Positions 16,653 through 24,172 of a DNA stretch of 64,000 bases are shown here, piece after piece. Numbering within the stretch: position 1 is the first letter of the stretch; each line of letters starts with the position of its first letter. A model generated the notes under the pieces. It was not told the origin of the DNA. It saw nothing but the letters and a program-made list of their open reading frames with translations, and did not search any database. Origin of the DNA: Spirochaetota bacterium (GTDB lineage: Bacteria > Spirochaetota > Spirochaetia > Treponematales > Treponemataceae); assembly GCA_023443865.1 (NCBI GenBank), contig JAEZST010000006.1:62001-126000 (forward strand), read 5' to 3'. The position numbers were made by a program, and so were the translations under genes.

Positions 16653-18368
16653 TTACTTTACCGCGTTTTCCGCGGCGACGCGGCGGGCTACCTGGGCCTT
16701 GGAGAAGGCGAGGCAGTCGGCATAGCCGTACGATTCGGTTTCGGAAAGCATCTTCGCGACGTAGGAATCGAACTCGGCGTCGGTCTTGGCGTAAATGGCC
16801 TTCCAGCTGTTGTTCTTGATCGAGTCGGCGATCTGGTTCCACTTCACCTTAAGGTCCTCGGGGATCGGGTCCTCGGAGAACATGGTTCCCGGGGAAAGGA
16901 CGTACTTTCGGTTTCCGAGGTACTCGTCGGCGGTGGCGGCCTTGGCCCACGCGCGCCAGCGCGCCTCGATCTCGGTGGAGGGGGGAGTAAGCTCGCTTGC
17001 CCACTTCTTGTAATTGAAGGTTTCGCCCACCTTCGAATCCGGGTTCACGGAGTCGAAATCCCAGGTTTCGTTGTTAATGGCGAAGCTGCCCTCGCGCCAG
17101 GTGCTGGCGTAGGGAGGGGTCATCATGGTGCCGTTCGGGTCGGCGACGCTCTTCTTCCCGAGCTCGGTCAGGTAGGTATAGCCCTTCGCGTCGTAATCCC
17201 AGATCACGCCCTTAGGTCCCCGCTGCGCGGTGAGGAAGCCCTCGGGGGTGGAAAGCCAATTGATGATCGCCATGCAAAGCTCGGGGTATTCGGTGTCGGC
17301 GCCGATGGACCAAATGCGGTTGCCGCCGTACACGTTCTGGCCGTACACGATCGGTGTGGCGTTGGCCGGGGCGACGGGATACATAGCCTTTCCGGCGGCC
17401 TTGTGCGCGTCGGAGTTGTAGGTCCCGCTGGCCATCCAGTTGAAGATATTGAAGAAGGCCGTGCCGTTCTGGTAGTCCTCGCTCATGCCGTTATACTTCT
17501 GGGTTTGCGAGTCCGGGTCAACGAGGCCCATCTGGTTCAGCTTATTGTAGAATTTGAGGGCGGTCAGGTAGGGGCCGTTCTTTTCGTTGAAGGGGTGGTA
17601 CTGCTGCTTCGAGGGATCGTAGAGTCCGAAGTCGAACTCGTCGTACCCGTAGAAGGCGGTGGCGGTGGACTTGACGGCCATGACCATATTGCCGTCCCAG
17701 TCGTTGAAGAGGGACACGCCGTAGGTGGGGTTTCCGTTGTCGTCGGCGGGGCAAATTTCCTTCATCTTCTTGAGCACGCTCGCCAGGTCGTCAAGGGTCT
17801 TGATCTGGGGCTTGCCGAGCTTTTCGTAAAGGTCGAAGCGGAGGTCCCAGGTGTAGAAGAATTCCTGGCGGTTCTTGGAAGAGCTTGAGACCCGGTATCC
17901 GTAACCGTAGAGGTTGCCGCCGGAAATCTTCTTGTTCTTTTCCAGGGCGTAGGGGAAGGTCGCCTTGATGTACTTGCCGTAGTTATCCAGGAGATCCTCG
18001 TCTTCCCAGTCGAAAAGCATGCCGGCCTTCCAGGCGTTCGCGTACTCGTCCTGGTCGTTGCCCCAGATGACGAGGTCGCCCAAATTGCCGGAAGCCATTC
18101 TGGTCTCGTAGACGCCGTCCGGATCGGGGATGATGTTGAGCTTGACGTTGAATTTCTCGAGAATCACGTCGCCGAACCAGCCGGTCTGCAGTCCGGAATA
18201 ATTGGCGAGCTGATCGAATACCTGCAGGGTAACGGTCTCCTTCGGGATAATGCCGTCGGCCGTGGAACCGGCCGCCTTGCCCGCGTCCGGCTTTCCGCCG
18301 GCGAAGGCGGGGAGAGCGGCGATCGCGAGGGCGACCAGGGCCGCCGCGAGAATCTGCAAACGTTTCAT
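16653..18368 (-). CDS. Extracellular solute-binding protein of a sugar ABC importer (family 1, LipO/LplA type)
   Basis: A 571-residue periplasmic binding protein. The signal peptide (LVALAIAALPAFA) ends before GGKPDAG and has no lipobox cysteine. The long mature part (TVTLQVFDQLANYSG, then NGLYGYGYRVSS-like loops and GPYLTALKFYNKLNQMGLVD) fits the large binding proteins that work with LplB/YtcP permeases for oligosaccharides or glycans. The family usually has 500-560 residues. It is the third gene of a permease-permease-binding protein operon and is followed by a terminator, so its message can be more abundant than that of DUF624. The sugar cannot be predicted. Confidence 0.9.
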   Translation of the reverse strand: MKRLQILAAALVALAIAALPAFAGGKPDAGKAAGSTADGIIPKETVTLQVFDQLANYSGLQTGWFGDVILEKFNVKLNIIPDPDGVYETRMASGNLGDLVIWGNDQDEYANAWKAGMLFDWEDEDLLDNYGKYIKATFPYALEKNKKISGGNLYGYGYRVSSSSKNRQEFFYTWDLRFDLYEKLGKPQIKTLDDLASVLKKMKEICPADDNGNPTYGVSLFNDWDGNMVMAVKSTATAFYGYDEFDFGLYDPSKQQYHPFNEKNGPYLTALKFYNKLNQMGLVDPDSQTQKYNGMSEDYQNGTAFFNIFNWMASGTYNSDAHKAAGKAMYPVAPANATPIVYGQNVYGGNRIWSIGADTEYPELCMAIINWLSTPEGFLTAQRGPKGVIWDYDAKGYTYLTELGKKSVADPNGTMMTPPYASTWREGSFAINNETWDFDSVNPDSKVGETFNYKKWASELTPPSTEIEARWRAWAKAATADEYLGNRKYVLSPGTMFSEDPIPEDLKVKWNQIADSIKNNSWKAIYAKTDAEFDSYVAKMLSETESYGYADCLAFSKAQVARRVAAENAVK

Positions 18369-18433
18369 AAGTCCTCCTGATTATTTTTTGCCGAACGGCG
18401 ACGGGCGCCGGACGGCACGATGCCCAATGCGGC

Positions 18434-19336
18434 TCAGCCCTTTACGGCGCCGAGCATGATTCCCTTCTCGAAATACCGCTGCATGAACGGGTACACGGCG
18501 AGGATCGGGATCGCCGTGACCATGGCGATGGTGTACTTGATGACCTTCACGTTGAGCATGTCGTTCATGACCGCCTCGCTCAATCCCGTGGTGGACGACG
18601 ACATCATCGCCTTGAGGTTGCTCGTCGTGTTGAGGTAAATCCAGAGCCGATGCTGGAGCGTGTAAAGTTCCGGCTTGGCCTGCATGAGGATGAGGGAGTC
18701 CATGAAGGAATTCCAGTTTCCCACCGCGCTCCACACCGCGATGGTGGCGAGGATGGGCTTGGAAAGGGGCCAGATAATCCGGTAAAAGATCGTCAGCACC
18801 GTCGCCCCGTCTATCGCCGCGCTTTCCTCGAGCTCCGCGGGAATCGACTCGATATAGGTCTTCACCATGATGATGTTGAAGACGTTCACGATGCCCGGGA
18901 TAATGTAGGCGAGATAGGTATTGGTCAGCCCGAGCATTTGCATATTGGTGAACCACGGAACGATTCCCGCGTTGAAGTACATGGTGATTACCATGAACCG
19001 GTACCAGAATTTCCGCCTCCACAGTTCCCTTTTCGTCATGAGGTAGCCGACGAAGCCGGAGGCTATCACGGTGAACACCGTGCCGATGACCGTGCGGGAG
19101 AAGGAAACGAGGAAGGAGCGGGACAGGTCGCCGACCTGGGAGAGCTTCACGTAGTTTTCCAGGTGGAGGCCCACCGGATAGAAGTTGATCAGGCCCTTGC
19201 GGACCAGGTCGTTGGAGCTAACCGTATTGATGAAAAGGTAATAGAAGGGAAACACGCACAGGAGCGTGAAAAGGAGAAAAAAGCCATGGTTCAGGGTATT
19301 AAAGACCAGGTCGCCGGATTTCTTTTTTTGGTTCAT
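18434..19336 (-). CDS. Sugar ABC transporter permease (YtcP/AraQ type)
   Basis: A 300-residue inner-membrane permease with six helices. The EAA loop, which docks the ATPase, reads EESAAIDGATVLTIFYRII near residues 190-210. VSSNDLVRKGLINFYPVGLHLENY near the N terminus is typical of the YtcP branch. It pairs with the larger permease just upstream (14 bp gap) to form the channel. No ATPase gene is in the operon. Confidence 0.92.
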   Translation of the reverse strand: MNQKKKSGDLVFNTLNHGFFLLFTLLCVFPFYYLFINTVSSNDLVRKGLINFYPVGLHLENYVKLSQVGDLSRSFLVSFSRTVIGTVFTVIASGFVGYLMTKRELWRRKFWYRFMVITMYFNAGIVPWFTNMQMLGLTNTYLAYIIPGIVNVFNIIMVKTYIESIPAELEESAAIDGATVLTIFYRIIWPLSKPILATIAVWSAVGNWNSFMDSLILMQAKPELYTLQHRLWIYLNTTSNLKAMMSSSTTGLSEAVMNDMLNVKVIKYTIAMVTAIPILAVYPFMQRYFEKGIMLGAVKG

Positions 19337-19350
19337 CGCGTTGCGTCTCC

Positions 19351-20817
19351 CTATACGATGGTCGAGCCGCGGACGGCCTTTGAGATCGCGTTCGCGCCGA
19401 AAAGGAGCGCGACGCTGACGAGGGATTTCACCATGCCGATCAGGGTCGAGAGGGGAATGGAGCCCTTTCCTATCCCGAGTTTGTAGACGTACAGGTCAAG
19501 GACGGTGATCGGGTCGGTGTTGGTGGCGTTCTCGAATACCAGGTACTGTTCCATGCCGTTGTTGAGAATGCCCGCTATGGAAAGGAGGAGGAGCACCATG
19601 TAGGTGGGGATCAACTCGGGCAGGGTAACGTGCCACATCTTGCCGAAGCGGCCCGCGCCGTCCACGGTGGCCGCCTCGTAGAGTTGGGGATCGATGGCGC
19701 TGATGGCCGCGATGTACATGATCGCGCTCCAGCCCAGGCCCTTCCAGACGCCCCAGCCGAGCATCTTGAGCCAAATATGCGATTCCCCCATCAATAGGTT
19801 TTTCCCCTGGCTCCAAAAGCCCGCATTGACCATGACGCTGGAAAGGAAACCGTCGGTGCTGAAGATGCAAAAGGCCACCGCGTAAACGAGCACCCAGGAA
19901 ATGAAATTCGGGACGGTGGTCAGGGTTTGAATAAAGCGCCTGAGCCTCATGTTCCGGATCTCGGCCAGGAAGATGGCGAAGGCCATGGGAAACCAGCTCG
20001 TGGCAATGCCCAAACCGCTCATGGCGAGGGTATTCACGAGCACCCGCACCACGTCGCGCTTGGTCGCCTCGTTTTGGAACAGGTAGGTAAACCACTTGAA
20101 GCCGACGAAGCGGTCCGCGGTGAGCGCGTCGCCGACCTTGTAGTCGAAAAACGCGTATCGCCAGCCCCAAAGCGGCAGGTAGCTGAAAAGGAATACCAAC
20201 AGGACGAAGGGCAACAGAAGCAGGAAAAGCTGCATGCGCGTTTCCATGGCGTAGGCCTCGCCCTTTTTCGGGGCCGGAACCGCGATGAGGGAGATTATCG
20301 CGAGACCGAAAACCGCGGCCGCGACGAACGCCGTCAGCGTGAGGGCGAAGGGCTCGACGGGCTTCGACTTGGCCAGGTCCGACATGGTTAAAAGCTGGGC
20401 ATGGGCGAGCCGTATGCCGAATAGGCCAACGAGAACGGCCGCCGAGCCGACCAAGGCCATACTATGGGCCAAACGCTTAAACCGCGCGTTCCCCATGGTC
20501 ATGGCCGCGCCGGCCCCGGCGGCGAACATGCCGAGACAGGAAAGCAGGCTGGCCGCGTAGAGGAGCCGCATGGTACCCGATTGCACCCAGCCCTTCGCGA
20601 TGAGCCGGCCCATATCGGCGGTCAGGCTCCCGTAGAGCAACCCCGAGGTGAAAAGGGACATGTTGCGGTTTATCTTCTCGCTGATCCGCGCGGGGTTGAG
20701 CCCCGGCAGGAATAAGGTCACGAGCAGGAACAGTATCGCGATTCTCAGCGCTATTTCCGCCGTTTCCGCCGCCACGCCTTTCGCGCCGGGGGCGGACGAT
20801 TCATGGTTACTCAACAA
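19351..20817 (-). CDS. Sugar ABC transporter permease (LplB/YteP type) with a 180-residue N-terminal membrane extension
   Basis: A 488-residue permease. Residues ~195-488 are a standard LplB-like unit (MQLFLLLLPFVLLVFLFSYL, then EAATVDGAGRFGKMWHVTLP as the EAA loop). The first ~190 residues add about four extra hydrophobic segments (ALRIAILFLLVTLFLPGL, then LLYAASLLSCLGMFAAGAGA, and others). Family members normally have ~300 residues, so this is an unusual fusion. The start is a TTG at 20817 (or the next TTG at 20814) because AGGGGAG lies 4-7 nt upstream and no in-frame ATG occurs until residue 54. It is the first gene of the importer operon and is divergent from the UPF0303 gene. Confidence 0.85.
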   Translation of the reverse strand: MLSNHESSAPGAKGVAAETAEIALRIAILFLLVTLFLPGLNPARISEKINRNMSLFTSGLLYGSLTADMGRLIAKGWVQSGTMRLLYAASLLSCLGMFAAGAGAAMTMGNARFKRLAHSMALVGSAAVLVGLFGIRLAHAQLLTMSDLAKSKPVEPFALTLTAFVAAAVFGLAIISLIAVPAPKKGEAYAMETRMQLFLLLLPFVLLVFLFSYLPLWGWRYAFFDYKVGDALTADRFVGFKWFTYLFQNEATKRDVVRVLVNTLAMSGLGIATSWFPMAFAIFLAEIRNMRLRRFIQTLTTVPNFISWVLVYAVAFCIFSTDGFLSSVMVNAGFWSQGKNLLMGESHIWLKMLGWGVWKGLGWSAIMYIAAISAIDPQLYEAATVDGAGRFGKMWHVTLPELIPTYMVLLLLSIAGILNNGMEQYLVFENATNTDPITVLDLYVYKLGIGKGSIPLSTLIGMVKSLVSVALLFGANAISKAVRGSTIV

Positions 20818-20961
20818 AAGGCTCCCCTATCATATTTTTGTTCAGGGTATGGTAGCATCGGCCCCGGCGGCGGATAACCCGAAAATTTACGGCAAAAAAC
20901 CTTAAAAAAAAGGAAAAAAGCTGACCGCGCGCGAATAATGGCGGCTTTTTCGCGCCGATCC

Positions 20962-20990
20962 TTGCGCTCGAGGATATTCGGGCGCATAAT
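20962..20990 (+). promoter_or_regulatory. Putative leaderless promoter of UPF0303 gene
   Basis: TTGCGC (20962-20967), 17 nt, CATAAT (20985-20990), then 7 nt and ATG. No Shine-Dalgarno lies in the gap (TACGAAC). It is the best -35/-10 pair among the leaderless candidates in this window. Confidence 0.6.
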
Positions 20991-20997
20991 TACGAAC

Positions 20998-21483
20998 ATG
21001 ACGCAATCGCTCGAGGAACTTTTACGGGAAGAGGAAGAGTTGACCTTCGATTCCTTCGATGAGGACGACGCCTGGGACCTGGGCGTCCTATTCGCCGAAC
21101 GCGCCCGCGCCGAGGGCCTGCCGGTGGTAATCGATATTTCTACCCGGGACAGGGTATTGTTCCACTATGAGTGCCGGGGCACCGCCCCGGACAACGGCCA
21201 TTGGGTTATACGAAAGAAGAACTTGGTAAATCGGTTCGGCCACAGCTCCTGGTATTTCGGCCAAAAGCTTAAGCGGGACGGTTCGACCCTTGAGGGGCGG
21301 TACGCCGTTTCGGAACGGGAATACGCGCCCCACGGCGGCTGCTTTCCCGTCAACGTGCGGGGATGCGGCGCCATCGGAACCGTTACGGTATCGGGGCTGC
21401 CCCAGGAGGAAGACCATGCACTGGTCGTCCGGGCCATACGCGATTACCTATCGGGTAAGCGCGCGCAAGGAGGAAGCAAATGA
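20998..21483 (+). CDS. UPF0303 / HbpS-like heme-degrading-domain family protein
   Basis: A 161-residue cytoplasmic protein of the GlcG/HbpS-like fold, UPF0303 subgroup (related to yeast YBR137W). Recognisable stretches are DAWDLGVLFAERARAEGLPV near the start, DISTRDRVLFHYECRGT and HGGCFPVNVRGCGAIGTVTV. Members are small oligomers without a settled enzymatic role and are often next to sugar-metabolism genes. The ATG at 20998 is preferred over an in-frame ATG at 20938 because homologues begin near MTQSLEELL and a CATAAT box sits 7 nt before it. Its stop overlaps the start of the Gfo/Idh/MocA gene by 4 bp. Confidence 0.8.
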   Translation: MTQSLEELLREEEELTFDSFDEDDAWDLGVLFAERARAEGLPVVIDISTRDRVLFHYECRGTAPDNGHWVIRKKNLVNRFGHSSWYFGQKLKRDGSTLEGRYAVSEREYAPHGGCFPVNVRGCGAIGTVTVSGLPQEEDHALVVRAIRDYLSGKRAQGGSK

Positions 21484-22652
21484 GCCTTAATCCCGTCATA
21501 GAGAAACTGGGCAGACGCATACGCCTCGCCGTGATCGGCGGCGCGGAGCCCTCGTTCATCGGCCCCATGCACCGCTTGGCCGCCAGGCTGGACGACCGGT
21601 ACGAAATCGTCACGGGGGTCCTTTCCTCAAAGGCCGATAAGGCCCGGGAACAGGGACGCGCGCTGGGCTTCGCCCCGGACAGAACGTACGGTACCTTCGA
21701 GGAATTGATCGAGAAAGAGGCCGGGCGCGCCGACCGGATCGACGCGGTAGATATTATGACCCCGAACGATTCCCATTACCGCTATGCCATGGCGGCCTTG
21801 GAGTCGGGATTTCACGTGATTTGCGACAAGCCCATGACGAATACGGCGGAAGAGGCGGCGCTCCTGGCGCGCAAGGCCGAAGAAACGGGCCTCGTATTCC
21901 TATTGACCCATAATTATACCGGCTACCCCATGGTCCGTCAGGCAAGGGCCATGGTGGCCGCGGGCGAATTGGGAGACATTCGGCTGGTGCAGGCGGAGTA
22001 CGTGCAGGGAGGCAACGCCGGCCCCCAGCCCGCAAGCCTGGACGGTCCCCGGTCCTGGAAGTTCGACCCGGCCAAGGCCGGCCCTTCCCGGGTAATGGGC
22101 GATATCGGCACCCACGCCCATAATCTCCTGCGCTTCGTGACCGGTCTCGAGGTCACGGAGGTCGCCGCGGAGATAGGCGCCATCGTGCCGGGCCACACCG
22201 TGGACGATTACGCGGGAGCCCTGCTCCGCCTTTCCAACGGCGCGCGGGGAAGCTTTTGGGTAACCCAGGCGGCGGCGGGAGTGGAGAACGGCCTACGCTT
22301 GCGGGTAAGCGGCTCGAAAGGTTCGCTGGAATGGCATCAGGAATTGCCGCAACGGCTCGACTACAAGCCCTTCGGCGCCCCGGCCGAGGTTCGTACGCCC
22401 AACGGCCCGGGAAGCCATCCCCTGACCCGGCGTTCGTCGCGCATCGTCGCGGGTCACCCCGAGGGGTTTCCCTCCGCCTTCGGCAACCTCTTTTCCGACG
22501 CGGCGGAGGCCATGGCGGCGCGCCTGAGCGGAACGGAATGCGACCCACTCGCCCTGCACTTCCCTACCGCGCGGGACGGACTCGCGGGCATGCGTTTCGT
22601 TCAGGCGGTCGTCGATTCGTCGCGCGCGAACGGCGCCTGGGTAAAGTGCTGA
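21480..22652 (+). CDS. Gfo/Idh/MocA family oxidoreductase
   Basis: A 390-residue NAD(P)-dependent sugar or inositol dehydrogenase-like enzyme. The Rossmann domain begins IRLAVIGGAEPSFIG. The catalytic-loop signature reads HVICDKPMTNTAEEAALLA, with Lys-Pro in the family position, and the C-terminal alpha/beta domain follows (GDIGTHAHNLLRFVTGLEV, carrying the usual Asp and His). Overlap with the UPF0303 gene (ATGA) implies coupled translation. With the divergent sugar importer next door, a role in oxidising an imported sugar derivative is a reasonable inference; the exact substrate is unknown. Confidence 0.92.
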   Translation: MSLNPVIEKLGRRIRLAVIGGAEPSFIGPMHRLAARLDDRYEIVTGVLSSKADKAREQGRALGFAPDRTYGTFEELIEKEAGRADRIDAVDIMTPNDSHYRYAMAALESGFHVICDKPMTNTAEEAALLARKAEETGLVFLLTHNYTGYPMVRQARAMVAAGELGDIRLVQAEYVQGGNAGPQPASLDGPRSWKFDPAKAGPSRVMGDIGTHAHNLLRFVTGLEVTEVAAEIGAIVPGHTVDDYAGALLRLSNGARGSFWVTQAAAGVENGLRLRVSGSKGSLEWHQELPQRLDYKPFGAPAEVRTPNGPGSHPLTRRSSRIVAGHPEGFPSAFGNLFSDAAEAMAARLSGTECDPLALHFPTARDGLAGMRFVQAVVDSSRANGAWVKC

Positions 22653-22662
22653 ATCGACGCCG

Positions 22663-23118
22663 CTACTTTTCCTTCCCGTATCGGTCGCTGTTTTTCTCCA
22701 CCCACCGGGAAAAGTTGTCCGCGGCGTCGCCGGCGGCCACTACCAGGGCCTTTAAGAGCTTTTCGCCGAACTTGCCGGTTTTCGCCGCGGCGAGCATCGC
22801 CTCGTTGGCGCAGTTTTTCGCGCCGGCCTCCACGGCCATGGAAAAGCCTTCCTTATCCCACTCATGGCCGCATTTTTGGTCGTACCAGAGCCAGGTCGCC
22901 GCGGCCACGACCTCTTCGTTCTCGTCCAGGCGATGGCCCATTTGCCGCGATACCGCCTTTTTATAGGAGTCCTCGGTATACACGCCCGAATCGGCGCCGC
23001 CGGAGGCGATGAGGGGAGCGGCGAAAATTGCCGCGAAAAGGAAGAGCGAGGCGATCCGGGAACGGAAGGTCCCGACGCGGGATAGAGGCGGTGCCTTGCC
23101 CGCCGAAAAGTCTTTCAT
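22663..23118 (-). CDS. Hypothetical exported protein
   Basis: About 151 residues. A hydrophobic stretch (IASLFLFAAIFAAPLIASGG) after a basic N terminus looks like a signal sequence. The mature part is helical and charged, with two cysteines (QKCGHEW and AKNCANE) and a Trp-rich WLWYD segment. No family was recognised. The ATG at 23118 is chosen as the likeliest start; upstream in-frame codons to 23154 are possible and no clear ribosome site is seen. It lies between two convergent genes, 10 bp from the oxidoreductase stop. Confidence 0.5.
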   Translation of the reverse strand: MKDFSAGKAPPLSRVGTFRSRIASLFLFAAIFAAPLIASGGADSGVYTEDSYKKAVSRQMGHRLDENEEVVAAATWLWYDQKCGHEWDKEGFSMAVEAGAKNCANEAMLAAAKTGKFGEKLLKALVVAAGDAADNFSRWVEKNSDRYGKEK

Positions 23119-23159
23119 GGAACCCATGATGCCATGGCCCGCGAAGAAGGGCAAGCGCC

Positions 23160-24026
23160 CTAGACAACGTACGAATTGCCCTCACGGCACAGCTCGAAAT
23201 CCAGCGCGGCGCCCTTGTCTTTTAGGTAGAGGGCGCACTCGTCGGCGATCCGGTCAAGGTCATCGTCGGTATGATCCGGATCGTGATGCACCATCACGAG
23301 CTTTCGCGCCCCCGCGTCCAGCGCGAGATCCATGGCGTCGCGAAAGGTGGAATGCCCCCAGCCCAGCGTTCGCTCATACTCCCTTTCGGTGTATTGCGCG
23401 TCGTGGATGAGCAGCTTCGCGCCGCGGCAGAATTCCACGTAATCGGCGCGCGCCCTGCCGCCGGGGTGGGCAAAGCGCAATTCGTTGTCCGTCAGCACGA
23501 CGAGGGCTTCGCCGCTCGCGCCGGTGAATTTATAGCCGAAACCGCCGTCCGGATGGTTGAGGGGAATAGACTCGCACCGATGGCCAGGGCCGATCTCCGG
23601 CAGGGCATTGGCGCACGTACCGGCGGAACAATGGCAACCGACGACGAATTGAGCCTTCATGGCGCTCATGTCCACGGGGAAATAGGGCGGGTCCATCTGA
23701 TGCCGCAGGCATTCCAGTACGCGCCTGGGGGAATCGTTCCCCCCGCACACGTTGATGGTAAATCCCGGAATGAAAGCGGGCTTGAAAAAGGGAAACCCGG
23801 CGAGATGGTCCCAATGGGAATGGGTCAAAAGCAGGGTAAGCTTCCGCCGCGCCGCGTCCTTCGCCAGGCGGTTTCCCAACTTGCGAACGCCCGAACCCGC
23901 GTCGATTATAACGGTTTCGCGCGAATCGGTCAGGATCTCGTAACAGGTTGACTCGCCGCCATAGCGAACCGTTTCCTTTCCCGGGGCGGCGATCGAGCCC
24001 CTGCATCCCCAAACCGTCAGTTTCAT
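23160..24026 (-). CDS. MBL-fold metallo-hydrolase
   Basis: A 288-residue metallo-beta-lactamase-fold enzyme. KLTVWGCRGSIAAPGKETVRYGG is the typical start of a subgroup close to RNase Z and cyclic-nucleotide phosphodiesterase-like proteins. LLLTHSHWDHLAGFPFF holds the zinc motif HxHxDH, LIHDAQYTERE gives the later Asp and KLVMVHHDPDHTDDDLD the final His cluster. The distance from the adenylate cyclase gene is short and divergent, so degradation of a cyclic nucleotide is conceivable but unproven. The ATG at 24026 follows TAGGGGAGTTACG and is preferred over a codon at 24071. Confidence 0.85.
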   Translation of the reverse strand: MKLTVWGCRGSIAAPGKETVRYGGESTCYEILTDSRETVIIDAGSGVRKLGNRLAKDAARRKLTLLLTHSHWDHLAGFPFFKPAFIPGFTINVCGGNDSPRRVLECLRHQMDPPYFPVDMSAMKAQFVVGCHCSAGTCANALPEIGPGHRCESIPLNHPDGGFGYKFTGASGEALVVLTDNELRFAHPGGRARADYVEFCRGAKLLIHDAQYTEREYERTLGWGHSTFRDAMDLALDAGARKLVMVHHDPDHTDDDLDRIADECALYLKDKGAALDFELCREGNSYVV

Positions 24027-24172
24027 ACGTAACTCCCCTACTAAGGTATGACAAGCGGTACCGGCTTTCAAGGAGAAAGGGAACCGATTTTACCCGGACG
24101 GCGGCCCGTTTTACCATTTTCGATGACAGAGCGGCGATCTTGATGGTAAACTATCGGGAGGAGTATCGCTTC

